A stretch of 64,000 nucleotides of DNA from Marinobacter salsuginis (GCF_009617755.1 NZ_BGZH01000001.1:1364001-1428000); one strand, 5' to 3'; positions 12,486-21,373 are shown, counted from the first letter of the stretch. A program made the numbers and translations. Notes: a model not told the origin generated them from the letters alone.

Positions 12486-14165
12486 ATGCTGACTCAACTT
12501 ACGGTTTCCAATTACGCCATCGCCGAACGGGTGGAACTCCAGTTCAACAAGGGCATGACGGCGTTCACCGGCGAGACCGGCGCTGGCAAATCTATCGTAC
12601 TGGACGCCCTGGGCCTGGCCATGGGCGGGCGCGCAGATGCCGGAGCAGTCCGCCATGGCGCCAAGCGCGCTGATATTACCGCCACCTTCGACGTGTCCGG
12701 CATTCCCGAAGCGGGAGACTGGCTCGCCCAGCACGAACTGGATGACGACAACGACTGCATCCTGCGCCGGGTGATCAGCAAGGATGGCCGCTCCCGGGCC
12801 TACATCAATGGCCAGCCCTGCCCACTGAACCATTTGAAGGAACTTGGCGGGCTGTTGATGGACATTCACAGCCAGCATCAACATCAGTCGCTGTTACGCA
12901 AGGACACCCACCGCAAACTGGTGGACGAGTTTGCCGGCGTTGAAGCCCTGGCCGCCGACACCCGCGAGGCCTGGAAAACCTGGAACCAGATCCGCCAACG
13001 GCTGACCGAGCGTCGGCAGAACGCCGACGAAGCGGAGGCCAAGCTGCAACTGCTGCGTTACCAGGTGGAAGAACTGGACCGCCTGGCTCTGGAAGACGGC
13101 GAACAGGAACAACTGGAACAAGAGCAGGCGCAACTGAGCCAGGCCGACGCGGTTCTGCACAGCAGCCACCAGGCTGCGCTGCTTTGCACCGAAGATGAGA
13201 CCAGCGCAGCCGACCTGGTTCGCCAGGCACTGCAACAACTGGAACAGCTTCCCGTGGACGTGCCCGCGCTGGCCGACACCATCCAGATGTTGAACGAAGC
13301 CCAGATTCAGATCAGCGAAGCCGGCGACAATCTGCGTCATTTTGTCGAAGATTATGAGGCCGATCCGGCTCGCCTGGCGGAAGTGGAAGAGCGGCTTAGC
13401 GCTATTTACCAGATGGCCCGCAAACACCGGATCACACCGGAGGAATTACCGGAATTGCACCAGCGGCTGAGCGCCGAGCTGGCGGAGTTGGACGGCGGCG
13501 AAGGCAGCCTGGAACAGCTGGAAGCAGAGCTGGAAAGCCAACGAGCACGTTTCGACGATCTGGCCTGCAAGCTGTCAGAAGCCCGCGCCAAAGCAGCAGC
13601 CGAACTCGATCAGCGGGTCGCAGCCGAACTTGCCCAGCTGAGTATGCCCAACATGCAGTTCATTACCCACCTGAATCGCAGCAACGGCGAAGAACCAATG
13701 CCCCACGGCCTGGAAGAGATTGAATTCCTGGTTAGTGCCAACCCGGGGCAACCGGCGCGGCCACTGGCCAAAGTGGCCTCCGGCGGTGAACTGTCGCGAA
13801 TCAGCCTTGCCATCCAGGTGGTGGTAGCCCAGACCTCAACCACGCCGACGCTGGTCTTTGATGAGGTGGACGTAGGCATTGGCGGTGGCACGGCCGAAGT
13901 GGTTGGCCGACTGCTCCGGACGCTTGGCAGCAATGGCCAGGTATTGTGCGTTACCCACCTGCCGCAGGTAGCAGCCCAGTGCCATCAGCACCTGTTTGTC
14001 AGCAAGTTTACCGAGCAGGATGCAACCTTCTCGAAAATCGAGACGCTGGACGATCACGGCAGAATCAGTGAAGTGGCGAGAATGCTGGGAGGCGTGGACA
14101 TGACCGAACACACGATCGCTCATGCCCGGGAAATGTTTTCGAAGGGGCAGGCAACCCATCACTGA
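12486..14165 (+). CDS. recN: DNA repair protein RecN
   Basis: A 559-residue SMC-like ATPase for double-strand-break repair. The N-terminal half-ATPase has Walker A GETGAGKS at 29-36. A long central coiled coil (about 150-370, rich in Glu/Gln/Leu) is followed by the C-terminal half with signature ASGGELSRISLA and Walker B TLVFDEVDVGI. The start is the ATG at 12486, preceded by GGAGG; the open frame extends upstream through the LexA boxes but that part is untranslated leader. Under SOS control by the tandem boxes. Divergent from grpE. Confidence 0.97.
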   Translation: MLTQLTVSNYAIAERVELQFNKGMTAFTGETGAGKSIVLDALGLAMGGRADAGAVRHGAKRADITATFDVSGIPEAGDWLAQHELDDDNDCILRRVISKDGRSRAYINGQPCPLNHLKELGGLLMDIHSQHQHQSLLRKDTHRKLVDEFAGVEALAADTREAWKTWNQIRQRLTERRQNADEAEAKLQLLRYQVEELDRLALEDGEQEQLEQEQAQLSQADAVLHSSHQAALLCTEDETSAADLVRQALQQLEQLPVDVPALADTIQMLNEAQIQISEAGDNLRHFVEDYEADPARLAEVEERLSAIYQMARKHRITPEELPELHQRLSAELAELDGGEGSLEQLEAELESQRARFDDLACKLSEARAKAAAELDQRVAAELAQLSMPNMQFITHLNRSNGEEPMPHGLEEIEFLVSANPGQPARPLAKVASGGELSRISLAIQVVVAQTSTTPTLVFDEVDVGIGGGTAEVVGRLLRTLGSNGQVLCVTHLPQVAAQCHQHLFVSKFTEQDATFSKIETLDDHGRISEVARMLGGVDMTEHTIAHAREMFSKGQATHH

Positions 14166-14210
14166 GCCGCGAGCTACTTTCCACTACCCCTCTCGATCCT
14201 GAGAGCTGTT

Positions 14211-14236
14211 GGGGCGGGCAAAACCCGCCCCTTTTT
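14211..14236 (+). terminator. Intrinsic terminator of recN
   Basis: GGGGCGGG and CCCGCCCC arms around a CAAAA-type loop, followed by six T. It lies between the convergent stops of recN and fur. Confidence 0.9.
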
Positions 14237-14259
14237 TCGTCAGGCTGACTGGATCAGGT

Positions 14260-14670
14260 TCAGGACTTGATGGGCTTTACGTACAAAATCAGGCTGTGAT
14301 CGACGATTTCGTAACCGTGCTCTTCGGCAATCTTCTTCTGGCGCTCTTCAATGATCTCGTCGACGAACTCGACGACTTCACCAGTCTGGGTGCAAACCAT
14401 ATGGTCGTGGTGATCGTCGCCAGCCATCTCGAACACGGCGTGGCCGCCTTCGAAGTTGTGGCGGAGAACCAGACCCGCCGCCTCAAACTGGGTCAGCACC
14501 CGGTAGACTGTTGCCAGCCCCACGTCATCGCCTTGATCCAGAAGCTTCTTGTACACATCTTCGGCACTGAGATGATGCTCTTCCGCAGTCTCCAGGATGT
14601 TGAAGATCTTTACGCGTGGTAGCGTCACTTTCAGACCGACTTTTCGTAATTCGGCGTTTTCAGATGACAT
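14260..14670 (-). CDS. fur: Ferric uptake regulator Fur
   Basis: A 136-residue iron-responsive repressor. The N-terminal winged helix includes the recognition region GLATVYRVLTQFEAAGL. The dimerisation domain has metal ligands in GDDHHDHMVC and near HLSAEDV. The start is the ATG at 14670 (MSSENAELRKVGLKVTLPR), giving the standard length; the in-frame extension upstream runs into bamE promoter DNA. Divergent from bamE, the omlA-fur arrangement known in Pseudomonas. I found no convincing Fur box in the 122-bp gap. Confidence 0.97.
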   Translation of the reverse strand: MSSENAELRKVGLKVTLPRVKIFNILETAEEHHLSAEDVYKKLLDQGDDVGLATVYRVLTQFEAAGLVLRHNFEGGHAVFEMAGDDHHDHMVCTQTGEVVEFVDEIIEERQKKIAEEHGYEIVDHSLILYVKPIKS

Positions 14671-14792
14671 GTTACTATTCACTCTTTGGTGTGCCTCACG
14701 GCTTCCGGTATGATGAAGCCGCCATTGAACGGTCAACCCGTGTCACACCTGCCTCTGGCAGGCGATTTCAAGATAGAGGATTTCCCCCGGCG

Positions 14793-15119
14793 ATGCAAAA
14801 GCTCACAGCTCTGATTCTCACTCTCGTTCTATCCGGTTGCGTTTTCCCCGGCGTTTACAAGATCAACGTCCAGCAGGGAAACATCGTTACCGATGAGGAG
14901 CTGACGCAGCTGACCGAAGGCATGCCCCGCAGCCAGGTGCACGCCGTGATGGGAACGCCCCTTATGCTTAATCCGGTGGATCCGTCCCGCGAGTACTACG
15001 TGTATACGTTCCAGAGAGAGGGTGGAGACATCCAGGAACAAAGAATTATCGTGTACTACGAAGACGACCAGTACGCCTACTACGAGGCCCAACTGCTGGA
15101 AGAAACACCGGCTTACTGA
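14793..15119 (+). CDS. bamE: Outer membrane protein assembly factor BamE (SmpA/OmlA)
   Basis: A 108-residue outer-membrane lipoprotein that stabilises the BamA/BamD machine inserting beta-barrels. The signal peptide ends in lipobox LSGC (Cys16). The family core GxVxxEELxQLTEGMPRSQVHAVMGTP is present, followed by the YYVYTFQREGG hairpin. The start is the ATG at 14793; an open frame extends upstream to 14616 but lacks a signal peptide. Its last 7 bp overlap the end of convergent rnfH. Confidence 0.95.
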   Translation: MQKLTALILTLVLSGCVFPGVYKINVQQGNIVTDEELTQLTEGMPRSQVHAVMGTPLMLNPVDPSREYYVYTFQREGGDIQEQRIIVYYEDDQYAYYEAQLLEETPAY

Positions 15120-15403
15120 GCCTGGTCTTTCTTTTTCGCCCGGTTCAATCGCGCCTGCTTGGGATCGATCTTCAGCGGGCGATACAGCTCCACCCGGTCG
15201 CCTTCACGCAATTCGTGGGCGGCCGGATCTTTGATCACCTTTCCGAACACACCCATATCGATGGTGTCAGGATCAATTTCCGGAAAAATATCGGTGATTC
15301 CGGACAGCTTGGCGGCCTCAAGAGCAGTCGTTCCCTCTGGCACATTCACCGGAACAATTTCCTGCCGGTCAGGCCTTGCATAGGCCACTTCCACCTGAAT
15401 CAT
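15113..15403 (-). CDS. rnfH: RnfH family ubiquitin-like protein
   Basis: A 96-residue beta-grasp protein (UPF0125) of unknown molecular role. The fold is suggested by IQVEVAYARPDRQ and the conserved RVELYRPLKIDPKQARL, with a basic KKK tail. It overlaps the ratA stop by 4 bp (ATGA), the usual ratA-rnfH pair. An SD-like GGAGGGT precedes the ATG. Confidence 0.94.
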   Translation of the reverse strand: MIQVEVAYARPDRQEIVPVNVPEGTTALEAAKLSGITDIFPEIDPDTIDMGVFGKVIKDPAAHELREGDRVELYRPLKIDPKQARLNRAKKKDQAQ

Positions 15404-15846
15404 GCACCCTCCTTCCGGTACAACTCATCGGCACGACGACAGAATGCATCCACCATGGTATTCGCCGCCTGACTGAATACCGGCCCGAAGGTCATCCTTG
15501 AGAGCGATCCGGAAAACTCGAACTCCAGCGTAAGGACCACTTTGCAGGCGTTCTCATCCAGGGATTTGAAGTGCCAACGGCCCGTCAGGTTGCGAAAAGG
15601 GCCGTCCACCAGATTCATCTCGATTGCCTCTGGCATCAGCAGCTGATTTCGGGTCGTCAACTTGTGGCGAACTCCACCCTTGGCGATCTCCAGGGACGCA
15701 GTTATCTGCTCTGGCTCCTGCTCGTGAATTTCCGCTCCCGCACACCAGGGCAGAAACTCCGGGTAACGGGCAATATCGTTGACCAGGTGAAACATGCGCT
15801 CGGCGGAGTGCATAACCAAAGCTGTTTTATCAATCTGATGGGGCAT
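15400..15846 (-). CDS. ratA: Type II toxin-antitoxin RatA-like / SRPBCC coenzyme-Q-binding protein
   Basis: A 148-residue START-fold protein. E. coli RatA (PasT) was reported to block 70S association, and the eukaryotic homologue COQ10 binds ubiquinone. Visible family signatures are HSAERMFHLVNDIARYPEFLPWC, the FRNLTGRWHF strand and the C-terminal helix FSQAANTMVDAFCRRADELY. I chose the ATG at 15846 (MPHQIDK), the family N-terminus. Translationally coupled to rnfH. In E. coli smpB is divergent from this pair; here a transporter gene lies between. Confidence 0.93.
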   Translation of the reverse strand: MPHQIDKTALVMHSAERMFHLVNDIARYPEFLPWCAGAEIHEQEPEQITASLEIAKGGVRHKLTTRNQLLMPEAIEMNLVDGPFRNLTGRWHFKSLDENACKVVLTLEFEFSGSLSRMTFGPVFSQAANTMVDAFCRRADELYRKEGA

Positions 15847-15918
15847 TGGAACCGGTTGTCCTGCTTGCAAACACGCTGTGAAAAGGTTGCAGACTTCTGG
15901 AAAGGAAGACAGCCTTAA

Positions 15919-17541
15919 TCACACGCTATGATAAAGGATATCGTCCTGTTTTGGGGCTTTTTCGCCTGGCTTACCACCGCCTTCGTCCTTTTCGGACGAC
16001 TTCTGGTCGGCCGCAGGCGTCGCCCTGTCTCCTTCCGCCTGCTCATCGGATTCTGCTGATGTGCCAGCAGGCGAACGATCGGTCGATGGCGCCTCCTCAA
16101 CCTCTGAGAGCAAGCTTGCGGGCCGTTCGCACCAGGCCGCCGCATTGCCATTGCTGCAAAGATTGGCCAGTGAAAAGGCCGTGTACTGCACCCCTATCCA
16201 GGCGACGACCAGAGGCAGTACAAGGCGCATCACCCAGAACCAGATGCCGGTAAACAGCTTCGGTGCAGCGCCCAGCATGGTACCGGAAAGATGCCTGGTC
16301 AGGCACCAGCCTGTAAACAGCGCTACCAGGATGGCTACAAGGGGAATCAGCAAACCACCGGTGACCAATTCCAGCCAGCGGAACAGGGTAGCGCCGCCAA
16401 CGCGCTGTTCGGCCCAGACATTGAATGAGAGCAGAGAGGCAAGCCCCGCCAGCCACACTGCCAGGCCAATGAGCAACACCGACAGTTTTCTCGGCGCGCC
16501 GGTCCACTCCCGGAACCAGCCAACAATCGGCTCAAGCAGATTCAGGGATGTGGTCCAGACAATCAGCACTACCAGCAAAAATACGGCCGCAATCACGAAC
16601 TGGCTTGCCGGCAAATGGGCCAGAGTGACCGGCATGGAGACGAACAACAGGCTGAAGCCTCGCTCACCGTCAAAGCTGTTGCCGTCGGTCGCAATCGCGA
16701 AGATCATCAGGCCTGCCAGGATGGCCACCAGGGTATCCATCAGCACCACCGCCAGAATCGAGCGCTTCAGACGGGTGTGGGAGGTGGTGTAGGAACCCAG
16801 TATGGCCCAGACGCCCATGCCGAGACCGAGGGTGAAAAAGGCGTGGAACAGCGCCGCCTTGAGGCTCTCCCAGGACAGATCCTCAGGATGCATTGCCAGG
16901 ATGTAATCAATGGCGCCGTCGACCCGCCCGTGCCAGGCTGCCAGGGAAAAGAGCACAAGCATCAGCATCAGGGCGCCCGGCACCACCACTCGCAGGGCCC
17001 GCTCCAACCCTTTCACCACCCCCTGGGCCGAGACCCACAACACCAGCAACAGAAAAAAGACATGCCAACCCATGAAAACCCGGTATGCCTTGGGGTCGGA
17101 CACCAGGCCGGCCAGAATGCCGGTTGCCTCCGGCTCGCCGGCACCGGAAAATCGGCCGAGCGCCCCGAAAAACACGTAAGCCAAGGCAATGGCGCCGAAC
17201 ACAGCGGTGAACGAAAGCACCAGGAACGCCGCCAGTATGCTGAGCCGGCCCACCGCCATCCAGGCTCGGGACTGCTTGGCACTGCGGATCAGCCCGTCCA
17301 TGGCGAGGACAATGCCGTGACGGGCATAGCGGCCAATGGCAGCCTCGGTCACCATCAGCGGCAAGGTAACCAGCAGCAGACAGGCAAGGTAAAGCAGGAT
17401 GAACAGGCCGCCACCATGCAGGCTGGCCAGGTAGGGGAACTGCCACAGATTGGCAAGCCCCACGGTAGCGCCCACCGCGGCCCAGAAGAAGGTTGATTTT
17501 CGGGTAAAGGACCCGATATGTGTCTGATACGGCGTAGGCAT
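15919..17541 (-). CDS. Sodium-dependent transporter, SNF (NSS) family
   Basis: A 540-residue LeuT-fold Na+ symporter. TM1 carries AAVGATVGLANLWQFPYLAS, the unwound Na+/substrate-binding region of the family (VGLGNxWRFPY; here Ala for the second Gly and Gln for Arg). Around 11-12 hydrophobic helices follow. The substrate cannot be read from the sequence; amino acids are likely. The last about 65 residues form a charged Ser/Glu/Lys/Pro-rich tail (about 475-540) that bacterial LeuT homologues lack. I chose the ATG at 17541 (MPTPYQTHIG). Convergent neighbours are absent; it lies 72 bp upstream of ratA on the same strand. Confidence 0.88.
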   Translation of the reverse strand: MPTPYQTHIGSFTRKSTFFWAAVGATVGLANLWQFPYLASLHGGGLFILLYLACLLLVTLPLMVTEAAIGRYARHGIVLAMDGLIRSAKQSRAWMAVGRLSILAAFLVLSFTAVFGAIALAYVFFGALGRFSGAGEPEATGILAGLVSDPKAYRVFMGWHVFFLLLVLWVSAQGVVKGLERALRVVVPGALMLMLVLFSLAAWHGRVDGAIDYILAMHPEDLSWESLKAALFHAFFTLGLGMGVWAILGSYTTSHTRLKRSILAVVLMDTLVAILAGLMIFAIATDGNSFDGERGFSLLFVSMPVTLAHLPASQFVIAAVFLLVVLIVWTTSLNLLEPIVGWFREWTGAPRKLSVLLIGLAVWLAGLASLLSFNVWAEQRVGGATLFRWLELVTGGLLIPLVAILVALFTGWCLTRHLSGTMLGAAPKLFTGIWFWVMRLVLPLVVAWIGVQYTAFSLANLCSNGNAAAWCERPASLLSEVEEAPSTDRSPAGTSAESDEQAEGDRATPAADQKSSEKDEGGGKPGEKAPKQDDILYHSV

Positions 17542-17647
17542 TCGCTTCCCTGAGGCCACTGAACAGGTCGGGGAGAAGGTCTGGGCCAGTATTGTAGCTG
17601 AAGGATCCCATCGCGCACGAGCCAGAAACCGCCACAACGCTGAATTC

Positions 17648-17677
17648 GTGACCGGTCTGGCAGTGTTGGGCTACAAT
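17648..17677 (+). promoter_or_regulatory. Candidate sigma-70 promoter of smpB
   Basis: GTGACC (17648-17653), an 18-bp spacer and TACAAT (17672-17677), 64 bp before the smpB ATG. The -10 is good, the -35 only fair. Confidence 0.45.
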
Positions 17678-17741
17678 GCGCCCTTTGCCGGCTGCAGCAA
17701 GGCCGGCCCGTTCATTCGTCCGACCCCGGATTCATTGATTC

Positions 17742-18221
17742 ATGAGCAAGAAAAAACCCGGAACGCCGAGCAACACGATTGCGCTGAACAAGAAGGCGAA
17801 GCACGAGTATCACATCGAGGAACGCTTTGAAGCAGGCCTCGCCCTCCTGGGCTGGGAAGTGAAATCCCTCCGCGCGGGCAAGGCCCAACTGGTGGACGCC
17901 TATGTGCTGCTCAAGGACGGCGAAGCCTGGCTGCTTGGCTCCCACATTACCCCGCTGATCGCAGCATCCACCCACGTAATCGCGGACCCGACGCGTACCC
18001 GCAAACTCCTGCTGCACGCCAAGGAAATTGCCAAGATCGTCGGCAAGGTGAACCAGGCCGGTTACACCTGCATTCCGCTGGCGTTGTACTGGAAAAACAA
18101 CAAGGTGAAGTGCGAAATTGCCCTGGTGAAAGGCAAGAAGCTGTTCGATAAGCGCGCCACCGAGAAAGAGCGCGACTGGAACCGCCAGAAGCAGCGTATC
18201 CTGCGCGAAGCCAACGTTTGA
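17742..18221 (+). CDS. smpB: SsrA-binding protein SmpB
   Basis: A 159-residue partner of tmRNA in ribosome rescue. The OB-fold core ([27 protein letters not shown]-type [16 protein letters not shown]) is followed by the C-terminal tail [19 protein letters not shown] that forms a helix in the empty mRNA channel. Length is typical. ssrA itself lies about 1.65 kb downstream on the same strand, with an acyltransferase gene between. Divergent from the SNF transporter. Confidence 0.97.
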   Translation: MSKKKPGTPSNTIALNKKAKHEYHIEERFEAGLALLGWEVKSLRAGKAQLVDAYVLLKDGEAWLLGSHITPLIAASTHVIADPTRTRKLLLHAKEIAKIVGKVNQAGYTCIPLALYWKNNKVKCEIALVKGKKLFDKRATEKERDWNRQKQRILREANV

Positions 18222-18299
18222 TTCCATCCCCCACGAATTAGCAAATACCTGACGCCGGTCATGGCCGGCGTTGGCGGGTATGTCGCATACTCACTCTCT

Positions 18300-18327
18300 T
18301 TGTTCAGAATTCCTACAGGCCTATACT
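18300..18327 (+). promoter_or_regulatory. Candidate promoter of the WS/DGAT gene
   Basis: TTGTTC (18300-18305), a 16-bp spacer and TATACT (18322-18327), 34 bp before the ATG. The -10 is strong. The independent promoter argues that this gene is not simply read through from smpB. Confidence 0.42.
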
Positions 18328-18361
18328 CGGGAACTCTGGTGCAGGGCAAAGGGAGCCGCTT

Positions 18362-19780
18362 ATGTCACCCAAACAGATACCAATGTCTGCCGTGGACCGC
18401 GCGTGGCTGCGCATGGACTCACCCCAGAACCCCATGATGATCTGTGGGGTGTGGACTCTGGAGCGCCCGCTTTCAATGAGCCGCTTCCGGCATACGCTGG
18501 AGGAGCGATTTCTCTGCTTCGACCGGTTCAGGCAGCGGGTGATAGATACGGGCGACCGGGCCTACTGGCAGGACGACCCGCTGTTTGATCTGGACAACCA
18601 CCTGCACCGCATCGCCCTGCCAGGCAAGGCCGACAAAGCCGAACTCCAGAAGCTGGTCAGTGACATGAACAGCACCTCGCTGGACTTCCGGCAACCGCTC
18701 TGGCAAATGCACTACATTGACAATTACGGCGACGGTGGCGCCCTTCTGATCCGTATCCACCATTGCATTGCCGATGGCATTTCGCTGGTGCGGGTGATGC
18801 TGTCACTCACCGACAAAACGCCGGAACCCAGGCTGGGGAAAGTGGCTCGCAAGCGTCGCTCGAAACACCGCCAGAGATTGACCGTCCAGAACTTTCTGCA
18901 CCGTGCTGTAGACAGCGCGGAAGCCGCCACCAATCAGGCAAAACTGTTTATCCAGTCCGTTCGGGAAGAGCCCAACTACCCGCTGAAACTGGCGACGACC
19001 GCCAGTGGCGTGGCTCTGGACCTTCTCAAACTCGGCCTGGCTCCGGTAGAGCCCAAAACCGGTTTGAAGGAACGATTATCCGGACGCAAGCAGGTCGCCT
19101 GGGCAGAACCTCTCGATCTTGCCGAAGTGAAAGCCTGCGCCAAGGCCCTGGGCGGCACCATCAACGATGCCCTGCTCTGCACCGTCACCTTGGCTCTTCA
19201 GCGACATTTCAAGGCCCACAGGGAAACCATCCCCGAATGCGGAATCCGCGTGGCCGTGCCCTTCAACCTGAGGCCTCTGGATCAACCCATAGAAACCCTC
19301 GGCAACAGGTTTGGCCTGGTACTGGTCACGCTGCCGGTGGAAATACGGGACCCACTCATGTGCTTCCGCCAGGTGCAGGAGAACATGAACCGGCTCAAGC
19401 GTTCCTATCAGGCACAGGTTACCTACAGCCTGCTTGATATTTTCGGGCGAGGCCCCGATGTTATTGAGCGGCGGGCACTGGATCTGCTCAGCAACAAGGC
19501 GTCCGCCGTGCTGACCAACGTGCCCGGCCCCAGAGAGCCTCTGTACCTGGCAGGCAGCAAGGTGACCCAGCCCATGTTCTGGGTGCCGCAGAGCGGCAGT
19601 ATTGGTATCGGCATGAGTATTCTCAGTTATGCAGGCACCGTGCAGTTCGGCATTACCGTGGACAAAGCCATTCATGCCGACCCCGATGCCGTGATGAGCT
19701 ACTTCCGGGAAAGCTTCGAGGCCCTGAGCCACGCCGCCCTGGCTGGCCGACACGATGCCATTGAACGCAAGGCAAGCTAG
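18362..19780 (+). CDS. Wax ester synthase / diacylglycerol acyltransferase (WS/DGAT)
   Basis: A 472-residue bifunctional acyl-CoA:alcohol / diacylglycerol acyltransferase that forms neutral storage lipids. The catalytic HHxxxDG motif is present as HHCIADGIS (about residues 133-141), in the N-terminal domain that begins with the family-like MSAVDRAWLRMDSPQNPMM. The C-terminal domain has the conserved ND (GTINDALLC) and the NVPGPREPLYLAGS segment. Marinobacter genomes usually carry several paralogues, and which one this is cannot be decided from sequence reading alone. A GGGAG sequence precedes the ATG. It is flanked by smpB and ssrA but has its own promoter. Confidence 0.92.
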   Translation: MSPKQIPMSAVDRAWLRMDSPQNPMMICGVWTLERPLSMSRFRHTLEERFLCFDRFRQRVIDTGDRAYWQDDPLFDLDNHLHRIALPGKADKAELQKLVSDMNSTSLDFRQPLWQMHYIDNYGDGGALLIRIHHCIADGISLVRVMLSLTDKTPEPRLGKVARKRRSKHRQRLTVQNFLHRAVDSAEAATNQAKLFIQSVREEPNYPLKLATTASGVALDLLKLGLAPVEPKTGLKERLSGRKQVAWAEPLDLAEVKACAKALGGTINDALLCTVTLALQRHFKAHRETIPECGIRVAVPFNLRPLDQPIETLGNRFGLVLVTLPVEIRDPLMCFRQVQENMNRLKRSYQAQVTYSLLDIFGRGPDVIERRALDLLSNKASAVLTNVPGPREPLYLAGSKVTQPMFWVPQSGSIGIGMSILSYAGTVQFGITVDKAIHADPDAVMSYFRESFEALSHAALAGRHDAIERKAS

Positions 19781-19832
19781 GACTGTAGGTACATCTACAG
19801 CCCTGAGAGCACAAAACTGCAACAAACAAACC

Positions 19833-19862
19833 TTGAAGTCCGGCAAACCGGACACATATACT
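19833..19862 (+). promoter_or_regulatory. Sigma-70 promoter of ssrA
   Basis: TTGAAG (19833-19838), an 18-bp spacer and TATACT (19857-19862), with the tmRNA 5' G nine bases after the -10. An inverted repeat GTCCGG-CAAA-CCGGAC (19838-19853) fills most of the spacer. Confidence 0.75.
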
Positions 19863-19870
19863 GAACATAA

Positions 19871-20235
19871 GGGGACGACATGGCTTCGACGCCGGTGGCG
19901 AACCCTTGAGTGCATGTCGAGATGGCAGCCAATCTCGTTAATCCAAAGCTGCAACGCAATAGTCGCAAACGACGAAAACTACGCACTAGCAGCGTAAGCT
20001 GCTAGTCGTCCTGACCGGGTCGCCCGTAGCCCGGAAGCAACATCTCAGGACGTCATCGCTTACGGGATGCTCCGTTACCCAGAGTTCACTGGTTAACGGC
20101 TAAGATTTAAAGAACTCGGTTCTTGCACCCTGGCTCTCGGGTCGCTTGAACTTAAATCAATAGAGAGACGCTAAACATGTAGACCTCAAGGCTGAGTACT
20201 GGCGGACGCGGGTTCAATTCCCGCCGTCTCCACCA
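19871..20235 (+). ncRNA. ssrA: Transfer-messenger RNA (tmRNA)
   Basis: A 365-nt one-piece tmRNA. The 5' end GGGGACGACATGGCTTCGACG and the 3' end GTTCAATTCCCGCCGTCTC-CACCA form the tRNA-Ala-like acceptor and T arms (GGGGAC pairs with GTCTCC, one G-U); CCA is encoded. The tag reading frame starts at the resume codon GCA (19965) and reads ANDENYALAA then TAA (19995-19997), close to the Pseudomonas tag. With SmpB it frees stalled ribosomes and marks nascent chains for proteolysis by ClpXP and FtsH. Its terminator follows immediately. No integrase or att-like duplication is seen at the 3' end, a frequent island insertion site. Confidence 0.97.
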
Positions 20236-20246
20236 AACAACCAAGA

Positions 20247-20275
20247 GAAAGCCCCTGATTTCAGGGGCTTTTCTC
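20247..20275 (+). terminator. Intrinsic terminator of ssrA
   Basis: AAGCCCCTGA and TCAGGGGCTT arms with a two-base loop, followed by TTCTCGTT. Starts 12 bp after the CCA end. Confidence 0.85.
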
Positions 20276-20305
20276 GTTATACGCCCTCCAAAACCTGGCC
20301 GAACA

Positions 20306-21130
20306 TCAACGAAACGCCAAGGGGCATGTGCCCGAACCCATCTGCACCTCAGCCAGCCAAGAATCGCCGGTACCGCAAATATACCGATTCACAATGGCCG
20401 CATAGGTCCCGTCGTTCAGCATTGCCTGCAGCACACGATCAAAATCCGCCACAAACTCGGAACTGACCGATGCTTTGGAGGAAACGAAGAACGCGGGTTT
20501 ATTGGACACGACCATCGAGCTGGGCGTAATAATGCCCGAGAGTCCCAACGCCTGAATTTCGTACAGGCCCGTTAGCCTGCTGGCGACCACACCATCCACC
20601 CTATTGCGGGCCAGCATTTTCCAGAGCGACTCCCGGCGGGAAACATACTGTATGTTTTTTTCGTAGTCCGGATTCTGGATAAGGGCATTGTATTCGTCGC
20701 TGTAGGACACGTTGATCTGGGCGCCGAGCCGGAAGTCCGATTTCAGCAATTCTCTCAATCCGACCGGGTCGAACCTGGCCTCATCCGACCGCCGGATAAA
20801 CAGGATATTGGGGGATACCAGGCCCACCACGTTGGAGTAATAGGCATATTGCTCTCTTTCTGGCGTCCGATAGGCACCGGAGAGCATATCCACACGCCCG
20901 TCACGCAGTTCCAGAAGCGCCCTCGCCCATGGCAGTTTTTTCAGTGAAAGACCGCACCCAAGCCGCTCCATGGCTTCACGAACCAGATCGACATCAATGC
21001 CAACCACCTCACCCTCCTGGACCATGAAATAGGGAGGATCATCATCCCAGCGCAAGGAAATGTCGCAGTCGGCATAGCTTGAGGCTGAAAAACCGAGAAC
21101 AGACACCAGGACCAAAGCAAATTGACGCAT
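20306..21130 (-). CDS. Periplasmic substrate-binding protein (SBP family 3-like)
   Basis: A 274-residue exported solute-binding-fold protein. The signal peptide (MRQFALVLVSVLGFSASSYA) is followed by DISLRWDDDPPYF and GEVVGIDVDLVREAMERLG, the usual start of family 3 (polar amino acid) binding domains, and by DMLSGAYRTPEREQYAYYS. No ABC permease or ATPase gene is adjacent, so it may be an orphan sensor-type binding protein rather than part of a transporter. I chose the ATG at 21130, which begins the signal peptide; an open frame extends 29 codons upstream. Ligand unknown. Confidence 0.75.
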   Translation of the reverse strand: MRQFALVLVSVLGFSASSYADCDISLRWDDDPPYFMVQEGEVVGIDVDLVREAMERLGCGLSLKKLPWARALLELRDGRVDMLSGAYRTPEREQYAYYSNVVGLVSPNILFIRRSDEARFDPVGLRELLKSDFRLGAQINVSYSDEYNALIQNPDYEKNIQYVSRRESLWKMLARNRVDGVVASRLTGLYEIQALGLSGIITPSSMVVSNKPAFFVSSKASVSSEFVADFDRVLQAMLNDGTYAAIVNRYICGTGDSWLAEVQMGSGTCPLAFR

Positions 21131-21373
21131 GAACGGTCCGAACGAGGGCGAGGGCAAAAACCGTGAGAACGGAACTCCGTTACTCTTGCCTTGATACATC
21201 TTTGGTGCCGCCAACAAAGAAAGTCAGCTTCACTATAGACCAATGAGGCCCTCTCTCAAAACCGTCGACAAGACTGGTCCAGGACTAACGCTTCCGTCAT
21301 CCTGTGGTCATGCAATCAGCATCAAATCAGGGTAGTGTCTGGAGCACACGGTAACGGAGCCCTCACCAACCCC

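Noticed and set aside
18252..18271. Hairpin ACGCCGG-N6-CCGGCGT after smpB
   Set aside because: No T-run follows, so I do not call it a terminator; it may be a weak stem in the smpB 3' end.
19755..19997. 80-codon frame ending in ANDENYALAA
   Set aside because: Only the last ten codons are translated, as the tmRNA tag; the upstream part is the WS/DGAT end, the ssrA promoter and the tRNA-like domain.
20200..20300. Genomic island insertion at the ssrA 3' end
   Set aside because: No integrase, no repeat of the tmRNA 3' end and an intact terminator; downstream genes look chromosomal.
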